From Clostridia bacterium (GTDB taxonomy: Bacteria; Bacillota_A; Clostridia; Christensenellales; Aristaeellaceae): a stretch of 14,719 nt of DNA. Below are positions 1 to 8,866 of this stretch, in pieces. Both the position numbers and the translations under genes were made by a program. Location of the stretch: the NCBI GenBank assembly GCA_017938645.1, contig JAGBBE010000097.1, positions 1 to 14,719 of the forward strand. The letters run 5' to 3'. Under the pieces are notes generated by a model. The model was not told the DNA's origin and did no database searches. It saw only the letters and a program-made list of their open reading frames with translations. Position 1 is the stretch's first letter. The number at the start of each line of letters is the position of its first letter.

Positions 1-1680
1 CAGGATGCTCATCGCCATCAGCGCGCCGGTGTGCGCATGGTCGGCGCGATTGATGCAGTTGCCCAGATCGTGCAGACGCTTGAGCGTACTGAGCAGCTTG
101 GAATTATCCCTCTGATGCAGTCCGATGGACGGCTCGTCCAGAATGTAGAGCACACCCATGAGGGAGGAACCGATCTGCGTGGCCAGACGGATGCGCTGCG
201 CCTCGCCGCCGGAGAGAGTAGCCGCCGCGCGCGAAAGCGTGAGATAGCTCAGACCCACGCTGTCGAGGAAGCCAAGCCTGCTGTCCAGCTCCTTCAGAAT
301 CTGGGAGGCGATGATCGCGTCGTTGCCCGAAAGATTGAGTTCGCTGAGGAACCTGCGCGCCTTGCTTACGCTCAGGTCGCACAGATCCGAAATGTTCATG
401 CCGCCCACCGTAACCGCCAGCACCTCGGGCTTGAGTCTCTTGCCCGCGCAGGTGCGGCACACGTCGGTGACCATGTACTCCTCGTAGGCGGCCTTCATGG
501 CCTCGGAGGTGGTTTCGTTGTAACGGCGGTTGAGCGATGTGATCACGCCCTCGAATACCGTGTCATATTTGCCCTTGCCGTGCGCGCCCTCGTATTCGAT
601 GGTGATCTTGTCATTCGACCCGTAGAGCAGGACGTCCATCACCTTTTTGGGCAGCTCCCTTACCGGCGTGTCCAGACTGAACCCGTACTTCTGGCTCAGC
701 GCCTCAAAATACGTGCGCGCCATGCTGTTTTTGTCGGCCACGTTCCACGCCATCGCCTGCAGCGCGCCCTGATTGAGGCTCAGACTGTCATCCGGAATGA
801 TGGTTTCCTGCGTGATCCTCATCACCGTGCCCAGACCCGAACAGGCCGGACACGCGCCGAAGGGACTGTTGAAGGAGAACATCCTCGGACTTAGCTCCTC
901 GATGGATACATTGCAGTCCGGACACGCATAGTTCTGCGAAAACAGAATCGTGCCCTTGTCAAACAGATCCACCAGCACCAGACCGCCGCATTCGCCGGCC
1001 GCGGTCTCCATGCTGTCGGCAAGACGCTGACGGAACTCGTCCGTCGGCCTCACGATGAGCCTGTCCACCACGATCTCCACGTCGTGCTTGAACTTCTTGT
1101 CCAGCTTCGGCGGATCGTCCAGCTCGTACATCTCGCCGTCCACGCGCACGCGCACAAAGCCGCGCTTGAGAGCATCCTCCATCAGCTTCGCATGCTCGCC
1201 CTTGCGCTGACGAACCACCGGCGCAAGTACCTGCATGCGCTGACCCTCGGGATACGCCATCACCTGCTCGACCATCTGGTCGATGGTCTGCTGCTTGATC
1301 TCGCGCCCGCACTTCGGACAGTGCGGCACGCCTACACGCGCATAAAGCAGACGCAGATAGTCGTAAATCTCCGTGACTGTGCCAACGGTAGACCTCGGGT
1401 TTCGCGCCGTGGTCTTCTGGTCAATCGAAATTGCCGGACTCAATCCCTCAATCGAGTCGATGTCCGGCTTCTCCATCTGCCCCAGAAACATCCGCGCATA
1501 GCTCGACAGACTCTCTACATACCGCCTCTGTCCCTCGGCATAAATGGTGTCAAACGCCAGACTCGTCTTGCCCGATCCGCTCAGACCCGTGAAAACCACC
1601 AGCTTGTCGCGCGGAATCTCCAGCGTTACATCCTTCAAATTGTGCTCGCGCGCCCCGCGAACAATGAGCTTATCCTGCAA
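1..1680 (-). CDS. uvrA: Excinuclease ABC subunit UvrA, N-terminal part (cut by window edge)
   Basis: DNA-damage recognition ATPase of nucleotide excision repair; acts as a dimer with UvrB in the cytoplasm. The start is a TTG at 1680 giving [14 protein letters not shown], the usual UvrA N-terminus, with AAAGGA about 7 nt upstream. With this start the first zinc finger falls at C253, C256, C277 and C280, the same numbering as in E. coli UvrA, which supports the start. Walker A is GLSGSGKTS (32-40), the ABC signature [11 protein letters not shown] begins at 489 and Walker B is LDEPSIGL around D515. 560 codons are present of about 940; the second ABC half lies outside. Homology is clear up to about residue 541 (LHDLGN), but the last 19 residues do not match the expected IVVEHDED H-loop segment in any frame. 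Identity is certain; the sequence of bases 1-57 is doubtful. Confidence 0.96.
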   Translation of the reverse strand, partial: MQDKLIVRGAREHNLKDVTLEIPRDKLVVFTGLSGSGKTSLAFDTIYAEGQRRYVESLSSYARMFLGQMEKPDIDSIEGLSPAISIDQKTTARNPRSTVGTVTEIYDYLRLLYARVGVPHCPKCGREIKQQTIDQMVEQVMAYPEGQRMQVLAPVVRQRKGEHAKLMEDALKRGFVRVRVDGEMYELDDPPKLDKKFKHDVEIVVDRLIVRPTDEFRQRLADSMETAAGECGGLVLVDLFDKGTILFSQNYACPDCNVSIEELSPRMFSFNSPFGACPACSGLGTVMRITQETIIPDDSLSLNQGALQAMAWNVADKNSMARTYFEALSQKYGFSLDTPVRELPKKVMDVLLYGSNDKITIEYEGAHGKGKYDTVFEGVITSLNRRYNETTSEAMKAAYEEYMVTDVCRTCAGKRLKPEVLAVTVGGMNISDLCDLSVSKARRFLSELNLSGNDAIIASQILKELDSRLGFLDSVGLSYLTLSRAAATLSGGEAQRIRLATQIGSSLMGVLYILDEPSIGLHQRDNSKLLSTLKRLHDLGNCINRADHAHTGALMAMSIL

Positions 1681-1735
1681 AGTACGTTTCCTTTCCGGGA
1701 CGACGCAGGAAGGCTCCGCCTCCCTGCACCCACCG

Positions 1736-1790
1736 CCAAAGGGTTTCACCCTTTGGAATCCCAATATTGGCCGCACATACGTGCGGCCAA
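1736..1790. repeat. Two perfect hairpins between uvrA and the DUF362 gene
   Basis: Two inverted repeats lie in the gap upstream of uvrA. The first has arms CCAAAGGG (1736-1743) and CCCTTTGG (1749-1756) around 5 nt; the second has 10-bp arms TTGGCCGCAC (1767-1776) and GTGCGGCCAA (1781-1790) around ATAC. Neither has a convincing T-tract in either direction. They may belong to the uvrA 5' leader or be a dispersed intergenic hairpin element. I see no clear LexA-type operator or consensus promoter for uvrA here. Confidence 0.6.
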
Positions 1791-1842
1791 AGGTGTTCTT
1801 CGTTTGTAATATGTCCTGAGCAAAGAGAATCGAAACAGATCG

Positions 1843-1905
1843 CGCGGTCAGACGCTGAAGGGCTGCCCCGCGAAGCGGTCCGGGGTCCAGGGGCACTGCC
1901 CCTGG
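1843..1905 (+). repeat. Intergenic hairpin repeat, copy D (short form)
   Basis: Shares the block gccccgcgaagcggtccggg with copy A (4464-4580) and ends with a perfect stem CCAGGGGC-act-GCCCCTGG (1887-1905). The upstream part is a shortened version of the copy A sequence and lacks the segment reading actccgtcggcc. It abuts the stop codon of the DUF362 gene with no gap. No ORF is carried. Confidence 0.75.
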
Positions 1906-3021
1906 TCAGATCTCAATCAGCTCATACTCCATGGTGCCCACACCGATCTTCTGCGCATGCTCCACGCCGGAGCGCCAGTTGGTGTAAGGATGCGTATCAT
2001 TAAAGATATCCCCGGTGCGAACCTTCTTGTCGGTGAGGAACGTGCCGGGCAGCGGCTCCATGCGGTTGCACGCATCAGCGCAGGCCACGTCCAGCGCCAC
2101 GGGGTCGAAGGAGGCGAACATGCCCACGTCGGCAATGATGGGCGTGTCGTTCTCGGAGTGACAGTCGCAGTAGGGAGACACATCGCACACCAGCGTGATG
2201 TGGAAGTTCGGACGGCCCTGCACCACGGCCTTGGCGTACTCGGCGATCTTGCAGTTGAGCATGTCGTTGGAGCTGTCGGGGCCGGTGATGGCGCCGCGGT
2301 CGCGGCATACGCCTACGCAGCGGCCGCAGCCGGTGCATACGTCGGGATTGACCTTGGCCACGCGCTTGCCGTTGTAGTCCTCAAAGGAGATCGCGCCGTG
2401 GGCGCACTGCTTGAGGCAGCGTCCGCAGCCTACGCAGGCATTGGGGCGCACGGTGGGCTTGCCGTCGTGATGCATGTGGCGCTTGCCGGCGGTGGAGCCG
2501 CAGCCCATGCCGAGGTTCTTCAGCGCGCCGCCGATGCCGGTGCCCTCGTGGCACTTGAAATGGTTGATGGAGATGATCGCTTCTGCATCCATCACGGCGC
2601 GGCCGATGAGGGCTTCCTTGCAGTATTCGCCGTCCACGGGCACGGCCACGTCGTCGGTGCCGAGCAGGCCGTCGGCGATGAGCACGTGGCAGCCGGTCTG
2701 CAGCGGGCTGAAGCCGTTGGTGTAAGCGGCCTCGAGGTGATCCAGCGCGTTGCGGCGGGAGCCTACGTAGAGGGTGTTGGAGTCGGTGAGGAAGGGCTTT
2801 GCGCCGATTTCCTTGAGCGCGTCAACGACGACCTTGGCGTAGTTGGGGCGCAGGAAGGCCAGGTTTCCGGGCTCGCCGAAGTGAATCTTAACGGCGGTGA
2901 ACTTGCCGTCGAGATCCATTTCCATCATGCCGGCGCGCTGGATGAGGCGGCGCAGCTTCTTGAGAAGAGGCATATCGGGAGTGGCGCGGAAATTGGTGAA
3001 ATAAACCTTGGATGCAGCCAT
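1906..3021 (-). CDS. DUF362 domain protein with two 4Fe-4S ferredoxin motifs
   Basis: A 371-residue cytoplasmic iron-sulfur protein. DUF362 sequence (KIHFGEPGN at about 45-53, DSNTLYVGSRRN at about 80-91, INHFKCHEGTGIGGALKNLGMG at about 152-173) flanks two ferredoxin-type clusters: C196, C199, C202, C206 and C229, C232, C235, C239, each CxxCxxCxxxC. The proline that usually follows the last cysteine is missing in both. A further Cys-rich stretch (C279, C285, C287) follows. The start at 3021 is chosen because GGAGG sits 8 nt upstream; an in-frame upstream start would add 15 residues without a binding site. Its substrate or electron partner is not known for the family, so only a redox role can be inferred. 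It has its own promoter and is divergent from the BMP gene. Confidence 0.9.
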   Translation of the reverse strand: MAASKVYFTNFRATPDMPLLKKLRRLIQRAGMMEMDLDGKFTAVKIHFGEPGNLAFLRPNYAKVVVDALKEIGAKPFLTDSNTLYVGSRRNALDHLEAAYTNGFSPLQTGCHVLIADGLLGTDDVAVPVDGEYCKEALIGRAVMDAEAIISINHFKCHEGTGIGGALKNLGMGCGSTAGKRHMHHDGKPTVRPNACVGCGRCLKQCAHGAISFEDYNGKRVAKVNPDVCTGCGRCVGVCRDRGAITGPDSSNDMLNCKIAEYAKAVVQGRPNFHITLVCDVSPYCDCHSENDTPIIADVGMFASFDPVALDVACADACNRMEPLPGTFLTDKKVRTGDIFNDTHPYTNWRSGVEHAQKIGVGTMEYELIEI

Positions 3022-3068
3022 TTTTGTTCCCTCCGGTATCTGTATTATGCGAAAGTGTGTTCGCATTC

Positions 3069-3097
3069 ATTGTAGCATACCATGACCGCGCAGGCAA
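3069..3097 (-). promoter_or_regulatory. Promoter of the DUF362 gene
   Basis: On the minus strand, TTGCCT (3097-3092), 17-nt spacer, TACAAT (3074-3069), about 48 nt upstream of the ATG. Spacing and the -10 box are good for a housekeeping sigma factor. Confidence 0.6.
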
Positions 3098-3184
3098 GGC
3101 GAACAGAAGCGAAAATCCAGCGAAAAATCTTCGGATTTTTGGGCCGGGTGATATCATTTATTTACAGTCAGGCGCAAACCTGCC

Positions 3185-3213
3185 TTGAAACTTCCACGCT
3201 GTCATGTTATACT
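3185..3213 (+). promoter_or_regulatory. Promoter of the BMP-family gene
   Basis: TTGAAA (3185-3190), 17-nt spacer, TATACT (3208-3213), about 53 nt upstream of the start codon. Near-consensus housekeeping promoter, followed by AAGGAGG at 3251-3257, 9 nt before the ATG. Confidence 0.75.
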
Positions 3214-3266
3214 TACAGTAATCGCCCTCATGGGCCAGATTACATTACACAAGGAGGACACCCCAC

Positions 3267-4367
3267 ATGAAGAAGTTCCTTGCTCTGCTTCTTGCCATGA
3301 TGATGGTCGTCTTCAGCTTCGGCGCCATCGCCGAGGACGTCGACTCCATCGCGGACACCATGACCTCTGCTGACGGCACCTACAAGCTCGCCTTCATCAC
3401 CGACGTTGGCCAGCTGAAGGACGGCTCCTTCAACGAAGGCACCTGGAATGGCGTGAAGGCCTATGCCGCCGCCAACGGCCTGAGCTACAAGTACTACCAG
3501 CCCGCCAATGGCAACGAAGCCACTGACGACGACCGCTATGACGCCATGAAGGCCGCCGCTGAGGCTGGCGCTGAAGTCATCGTGTGCGCCGGCTTCATGC
3601 AGGGCACCGCTCTGGCCAAGGCTGCCGCTGAGTTCGCCGATGTGAACTTCGTGTTCATCGACGGCTGGCAGCTGGGTCTGAAGAATGTTGCTCCCATCGC
3701 CTTTGCCGAGGAGCAGTCCGGCTACCTGGCCGGCTACGCCATCGTCAAGGACGGCTTTGAGAAGATCGGCTTCTCCGGCGGCGGCGGCGGCACCAACCCC
3801 GCTTGCGCCCGTTACGGCTATGGCTTCGCGCAGGGCGTGAACACTGCTGCCAAGGAACTGGGCAAGACCGTTGAACTGAAGTACTCCTGGCAGTACGGCG
3901 CTTCCTTCAGCGCTTCTCCCGAACTGCAGACCATGATCTCTGGCTGGTACGAGACCGGCACGGAAATCGTGTTCGCCTGCGGCGGCTCCATGTTCGACTC
4001 CATCACCGCTGCTGCCTCCGCCAACGATGCCTTCGTTGTGGGCGTTGACGTTGACCAGAGCACCCAGTCCGAAACCGTTATCACCTCCGCCCTCAAGGGC
4101 CTGAAGTCCGCTACCGAGTGGGCCATCGCCAAGAACTACAATGGCGAGTGGGACACCGTGGGCGACGTTGCCACCAGCCTGGGCGCCAACAATGACGCCG
4201 TCGGCCTGCCCGTGGATACCTGGCAGCTCGAAGGCTTCACCGTCGCTGAGTACGAGGCCATGCTGGCTGCTATGAAGGACGGCACCCTCGTGGTCGACAA
4301 CACCGTGCTGGAGAACGACGCTGTTGTGAACGCCGGTCTCGAGAACGTGAACATCATCTACGAATAA
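3267..4367 (+). CDS. BMP family (PnrA-like) substrate-binding protein, secreted
   Basis: A 366-residue extracytoplasmic ligand-binding protein of the basic membrane protein family, whose members bind nucleosides and related ligands for ABC importers. Residues 1-22 are a signal peptide (KK, hydrophobic core, cleavage likely after AIA at 22). Family landmarks follow: FITDVGQLKDGSFNEGTWNG (43-62), VFIDG (129-133), AFAEEQSGYLAGYAI (145-159), GFSGGGGGTNPACARYGYGF (168-187) and VGVDVDQS (258-265). There is no lipobox cysteine, although Gram-positive binding proteins are usually lipoproteins. Codon use is strongly biased to C-ending and major codons, suggesting high expression, in line with the strong promoter, ribosome site and terminator. 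No permease or ATPase of an importer lies next to it, so its transporter is unknown. The nucleoside ligand is a family expectation, not shown here. Confidence 0.92.
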   Translation: MKKFLALLLAMMMVVFSFGAIAEDVDSIADTMTSADGTYKLAFITDVGQLKDGSFNEGTWNGVKAYAAANGLSYKYYQPANGNEATDDDRYDAMKAAAEAGAEVIVCAGFMQGTALAKAAAEFADVNFVFIDGWQLGLKNVAPIAFAEEQSGYLAGYAIVKDGFEKIGFSGGGGGTNPACARYGYGFAQGVNTAAKELGKTVELKYSWQYGASFSASPELQTMISGWYETGTEIVFACGGSMFDSITAAASANDAFVVGVDVDQSTQSETVITSALKGLKSATEWAIAKNYNGEWDTVGDVATSLGANNDAVGLPVDTWQLEGFTVAEYEAMLAAMKDGTLVVDNTVLENDAVVNAGLENVNIIYE

Positions 4368-4374
4368 TCTTCGT

Positions 4375-4407
4375 AAAAAAAGGAAGGGCGAAAGCCCTTC
4401 TTTTTTT
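4375..4407 (+). terminator. Intrinsic terminator of the BMP gene
   Basis: Stem GAAGGGC-gaaa-GCCCTTC (4383-4400) preceded by A-rich sequence and followed by a run of seven T, starting about 15 nt after the stop codon. The A and T runs make it potentially bidirectional. Confidence 0.92.
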
Positions 4408-4411
4408 ATCC

Positions 4412-4450
4412 AAAAAGCAGCGTTCCCTCATTACGAAGGAACGCTGCCTT
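4412..4450 (-). terminator. Terminator hairpin, AGCGTT family, end of the esterase operon
   Basis: Arms GCAGCGTTCC (4417-4426) and GGAACGCTGC (4438-4447). Read on the minus strand the stem extends by three more pairs (one T-G) and is followed by five T, so it best serves the convergent minus operon ending at 4584. On the plus strand the tail is only CTTTTA. It resembles the hairpins at 7324-7357 and 14556-14591. Confidence 0.7.
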
Positions 4451-4463
4451 TTATATCCTACCC

Positions 4464-4580
4464 GATCACACAAGCGAGCCGGGAGGCCTGTTGCCGACCG
4501 GCGGTCTGAGCATGCAAGGCCAAACTCCGTCGGCCAAGCCCCGCGAAGCGGTCCGGGGTGCAGGGGCTCAGCCCCTGCCC
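4464..4580 (+). repeat. Intergenic hairpin repeat, copy A (full form)
   Basis: About 117 bp. It begins gatcacacaagcgagccggg, passes through the block actccgtcggcc and the block ccccgcgaagcgg, and ends in the stem GCAGGGGC-tca-GCCCCTGC. The first 75 bases are almost identical to the reverse complement of copy B (6238-6351). It ends four bases before the esterase stop codon. No ORF of its own. Confidence 0.88.
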
Positions 4581-4583
4581 TTG

Positions 4584-5543
4584 TCAGCCCCGCAGGAAAG
4601 TCAAAATGCGGTCGCCGCTGTCGTAGAGCTGTTCGTGTCCAAAGTCGGGATAGATCGCAACATTCTTCGGCGCGGTGATTTTGTTGTAGGCCGCAAACTG
4701 GGTCGAGGGCGGGCAGATGTCGTCCAAAAGGCCGGTGAACATCAGGATTTCCGCCTTGATGCGGTGAGCGATGTGCTGGTTGTCGATGTAGCCCAGAAGG
4801 GTGAAGACCTCCTCCTCGCGCTCGTGAAGCGGATCAAAGAGACGGAAATAGTCGCGCAGCTCCTTGTAGGCGGCCTTGTCCAGATCCATGTCCCACACGC
4901 GCTTGTAGTCGCAGAGGAAGGGATACATCGGCGCGGCACGGAAGAGATTGGGCGTGAGCGCGGCGCAGGCCAGCGTGAGCGCGCCGCCCTGAGAACCGCC
5001 GGTGGCGCTGACGCGGGAGGCGTCAACCTCGGGCATGTCCATCACGATGCGCGCCATCTGCGCGGCGTCGAGGAAGATGTCGCGGAAGAGCAGCTTTTCG
5101 GGATTGTTCTCGTCCAGACCGCGGATGATGTGGCCGTGCAGCGTGTTGCCGACAACGCCGCCCACATCCTCAGACCGTCCGCCCTGACCGCGGCAGTCCA
5201 TGGCGCAGACGATGAAGCCCGCCTGCACATAGCTGAGCAGGGCGGAGAACTCCGGCGAGCGTCCGGCATAGCCGTGGAAAACGCATACGGCGGGCATGGG
5301 GGAGACGACCGTTTCCGGACGGACAAACTTGCAGTGGATCTTCGCGCCCTTCACGCCGGTGAAGGTCAGATGATAGCAGCGCGTGTTGGGCACCTGAAAG
5401 GATGCTTCCTCAAGCGCAAAGCCCGTGCCGAGGGCTTCCATCTCGGCGATGGAGCGGTCCCAGAATTCATCGATGTCCGCAGGGCGCGGATTTACACCCT
5501 GATAGGTTTTGAGCTGCTCAAGGGGCATATCCAGAATAGGCAT
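4584..5543 (-). CDS. Carbohydrate esterase family 7 (acetylxylan esterase / cephalosporin-C deacetylase type)
   Basis: A 319-residue alpha/beta hydrolase, full length for CE7 (about 318-325). These enzymes remove acetyl groups from xylo-oligosaccharides and similar small esters, usually in the cytoplasm; no signal peptide is seen here. The triad is readable: Ser184 in GGSQGG (182-187), Asp274 or Asp275 in LLDDICPPST, His303 in FGHEQ. The CE7 motif RGQGG is at 118-122 and the oxyanion-side motif FHGYAGRSPEF at 89-99. AGAGGAAG sits a few bases upstream of the ATG at 5543. It follows the kinase-like gene by 21 nt on the same strand, so the two probably share a transcript. The natural substrate cannot be told from sequence. 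Confidence 0.93.
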   Translation of the reverse strand: MPILDMPLEQLKTYQGVNPRPADIDEFWDRSIAEMEALGTGFALEEASFQVPNTRCYHLTFTGVKGAKIHCKFVRPETVVSPMPAVCVFHGYAGRSPEFSALLSYVQAGFIVCAMDCRGQGGRSEDVGGVVGNTLHGHIIRGLDENNPEKLLFRDIFLDAAQMARIVMDMPEVDASRVSATGGSQGGALTLACAALTPNLFRAAPMYPFLCDYKRVWDMDLDKAAYKELRDYFRLFDPLHEREEEVFTLLGYIDNQHIAHRIKAEILMFTGLLDDICPPSTQFAAYNKITAPKNVAIYPDFGHEQLYDSGDRILTFLRG

Positions 5544-5564
5544 AGGGCTTCCTCTTTTCTTTCG

Positions 5565-6161
5565 TTATTTGGTGGTTTCCTTCGCAAAGGAGATGATTGC
5601 GTCGGCAATATCCTCCGGCTTATGGAAGTCCGTTCGTACCATCAGGTCATAATTGGAACGCAGACCCCAGTTGCCGTCCGCAAAGAAATTATAGTAGTTC
5701 CTGCGCTGCTTATCCGTTTTGCGAATCAATTCGCGCGCGGCGTCGCGGCCAACGCCTTCCACACGCATGATGCGCTCGATACGCTTCTCCATGGAGGCGT
5801 AAAGAAATACATGCGTCACATCGGGCAGATCCTTGAGCACGTAGTCGGCGCAGCGGCCCACGATGACACAGTCGCCTTCAGCCGCCAGCTTGGTGATGGC
5901 GTCAAACTGCGCAAGAAATACGCGCTGATTCAGCGGCATCTGCAGTCCGGCTCCGGCGGCGCCCATCTGCGTGCCTGCAAGCATTCCGCCCACAGAGGCT
6001 TTCTCGTCATGACGCTCGAAAACTTCCTTGCACAGGCCGCTCTCCTCTGCTGCACGGGTGAGGATCTCCTTATCATAAAACGGCACGCCCAGCTTCTTTG
6101 CAATCAGCTCGCCAATCTCTCGTCCGCCGCTTCCATATTCACGACCAATGGTAATAATCAC
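5565..6161 (-). CDS. Cytidylate kinase-like family protein
   Basis: A 198-residue P-loop protein of the cytidylate-kinase-like family that is common in Clostridia. It starts with MIITIGREYGSGGREIG, where the P-loop is the family's GREYGSGGR form (6-14) instead of the GxxGxGKG/T of true Cmk. IAKKLGVPFYDKEIL (20-34) and VIVGRCADYVL (99-109) are also typical, and the C-terminal helix has a KTDKQRRNYYNFF segment (148-160) resembling the lid region. The start is GTG at 6161 with AAGGGG about 8 nt upstream. Family members are annotated as nucleotide kinases, but the true substrate is unproven; true Cmk should be encoded elsewhere. First gene of a two-gene operon with the CE7 esterase, driven by the promoter at 6209-6237. 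Confidence 0.88.
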   Translation of the reverse strand: MIITIGREYGSGGREIGELIAKKLGVPFYDKEILTRAAEESGLCKEVFERHDEKASVGGMLAGTQMGAAGAGLQMPLNQRVFLAQFDAITKLAAEGDCVIVGRCADYVLKDLPDVTHVFLYASMEKRIERIMRVEGVGRDAARELIRKTDKQRRNYYNFFADGNWGLRSNYDLMVRTDFHKPEDIADAIISFAKETTK

Positions 6162-6208
6162 AGACCTCGCCCCTTTACAAATTCAGTTTTCTCCCAATCC
6201 ATACCCTC

Positions 6209-6237
6209 ATTATACACGAACCGCATACAATTTTCAA
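6209..6237 (-). promoter_or_regulatory. Promoter of the kinase-like/esterase operon
   Basis: On the minus strand TTGAAA (6237-6232), 17-nt spacer, TATAAT (6214-6209), about 48 nt before the GTG start. The -35 box directly borders repeat copy B, whose terminal stem begins at 6238. Confidence 0.85.
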
Positions 6238-6351
6238 CAAGGGCTTCGCCCTTGACCCGTGCACCGCTTCGCGGGGGTGGCCGACGGAGTTTGGTCCTGC
6301 ATGCTCAGACTGCCGGTCGGCAACAGGCCTCCCGGCTCGCTTGGGTGATCG
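6238..6351 (-). repeat. Intergenic hairpin repeat, copy B (full form, inverted)
   Basis: Reverse-complement copy of the element seen at 4464-4580. Read on the minus strand it starts gatcacccaagcgagccggg, three bases after the DUF1848 stop codon, and ends in the stem CAAGGGC-gaa-GCCCTTG (6254-6238) next to the kinase operon promoter. Its second half matches copy C (8867-9023) better than copy A. Confidence 0.88.
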
Positions 6352-6354
6352 TTG

Positions 6355-7278
6355 TTAAAAGTGCAGCTGACGGTCAAGCCAGCTTTCCTGCCTGGCGTCG
6401 CGCACGACGTCGCCGGGCTGAAGCGTGCCGATCAGCAGCGGCGAGGATGGGTCGTGACGGAGAAGATTGCGCCGCACCGTATCTACATCATAATTGGCGT
6501 AACAATAGCGGCACAGGTGCATGCAGGTATGGTAGGCTCCGATATCCGCGCTGAGGTGGCACGCGCATTCCTTGCGCCCGGGTTTGAGCTTCGGCGGATG
6601 GAGCTTCTGACCGATGGCTTTCTCATACACGCCGATGGTCATGCATCCCGACGTATCCGCGCCGTATGCGGCCAGCTCGTCGCCTTCGGCGCACGGACGC
6701 ACGGTCATGCCGTGCTTTTTTGCGATGCGAATCATCCCGCTGCCGAGCGCAATCCTTTCCTCGCGCCTTACCTCGCGCACCTCGGGAAAGTTCCGCTTCA
6801 CCTTTTCATACAGGTCGATGAACGAAATCACGCACGTATGCGTCGCGCCCTCCAGCCTTGCGGCCATGCGTTCAAACTCCGTCAGATGCCGCTCGACCGT
6901 GTACGTATCATTCACAAAAATCGGATCGTACCGCCATCCCACCGCGTCCGGCCCGACAATCCGGCTGAGGCGGATGAAATCCTCCAGCACCTGTTCCTTC
7001 GGCGGCACATGGGGCTCAATCTCCCTGCCGTACGGCGTGATGGTCACGAACCAGTACTGTCCATACGGCCTGAGCAGATCCATATGCCCGAGCATCGGCG
7101 CGGGATTCTTGGTGCAGAACCCGATCACATCCACCACATCGGGATGAATCCGATACCTTGTCACCGAATGCGGCGCATACGGGCTGCGCACCAGCACAAA
7201 TCCTTCTTTCAGGCGATTGACAAACCAAGGCGCAAAAAACGCCGGCACATCCGTGCGAAGCCCGGTATTCAAAATCAC
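6355..7278 (-). CDS. DUF1848 family protein with C-terminal CX3CX2C motif
   Basis: A 307-residue protein that matches DUF1848 in pattern: RTDVPAFFAPWFVNRLKEGFVLVR (8-31), VDVIGFCTKNPAPML (49-63) and WRYDPIFVNDTYT (115-127). Near the C-terminus are C238, C240 and then C252-x3-C256-x2-C259 followed by YAN, a spacing like that which binds the 4Fe-4S cluster in radical SAM enzymes, although there it is near the N-terminus. The reaction is unknown to me. The start is GTG at 7278; an in-frame TGA lies 12 codons upstream, and the binding site is only a GGGGG run. It lies between the gdhA terminator and repeat copy B, so it is probably transcribed alone; I see no clear promoter in the 43 nt before it. 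Confidence 0.87.
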   Translation of the reverse strand: MILNTGLRTDVPAFFAPWFVNRLKEGFVLVRSPYAPHSVTRYRIHPDVVDVIGFCTKNPAPMLGHMDLLRPYGQYWFVTITPYGREIEPHVPPKEQVLEDFIRLSRIVGPDAVGWRYDPIFVNDTYTVERHLTEFERMAARLEGATHTCVISFIDLYEKVKRNFPEVREVRREERIALGSGMIRIAKKHGMTVRPCAEGDELAAYGADTSGCMTIGVYEKAIGQKLHPPKLKPGRKECACHLSADIGAYHTCMHLCRYCYANYDVDTVRRNLLRHDPSSPLLIGTLQPGDVVRDARQESWLDRQLHF

Positions 7279-7317
7279 AAGTCTTACCCCCGGGGCTGAA
7301 CCCTCTCATCGGATCAT

Positions 7318-7358
7318 ATGGAAAACCAGCGTCCCTTCAGGTGAAGAAACGCTGGTTC
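7318..7358 (-). terminator. Intrinsic terminator of gdhA, AGCGTT family
   Basis: Minus-strand arms AACCAGCGTTTCTTC and GAAGGGACGCTGGTT (7357-7343 and 7338-7324) around a 4-nt loop, followed by TTTTCC. Two inner pairs are U-G in the minus-strand RNA but C-A mismatches on the plus strand, so the structure is only complete in the gdhA transcript. It is nearly the same stem as at 14556-14591. Confidence 0.88.
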
Positions 7359-7377
7359 TGCAGTCAGAGTGCTGTTG

Positions 7378-8784
<1,407 letters not shown>

Positions 8785-8786
<2 letters not shown>

Positions 8787-8793
8787 TATAGCA
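8785..8793 (-). promoter_or_regulatory. Extended -10 promoter of gdhA
   Basis: The minus strand reads TGCTATAAT (8793-8785), a perfect -10 with the extended TGn element, about 67 nt before the start. No good -35 box is seen 17-18 nt further upstream, which suits an extended -10 promoter or an activator-dependent one. Confidence 0.6.
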
Positions 8794-8866
8794 CAAAAGA
8801 CTTTGGAAATGGGCCTGCGGGATGCATTTGTTTTGTATTCGTTGACTTTAAGGCAGAAAGACAACC

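Noticed and set aside
1957..3075. Plus-strand open frame of about 370 codons opposite the DUF362 gene
   Set aside because: Antisense artefact of GC-rich codons with low-complexity Ala/Gly/Val sequence; the minus frame has two ferredoxin motifs.
4491..6554. Plus-strand open frame of about 687 codons opposite the esterase and kinase-like genes
   Set aside because: It runs through two sense genes and a non-coding repeat. The sense genes have catalytic motifs, ribosome sites and promoters; this frame has none.
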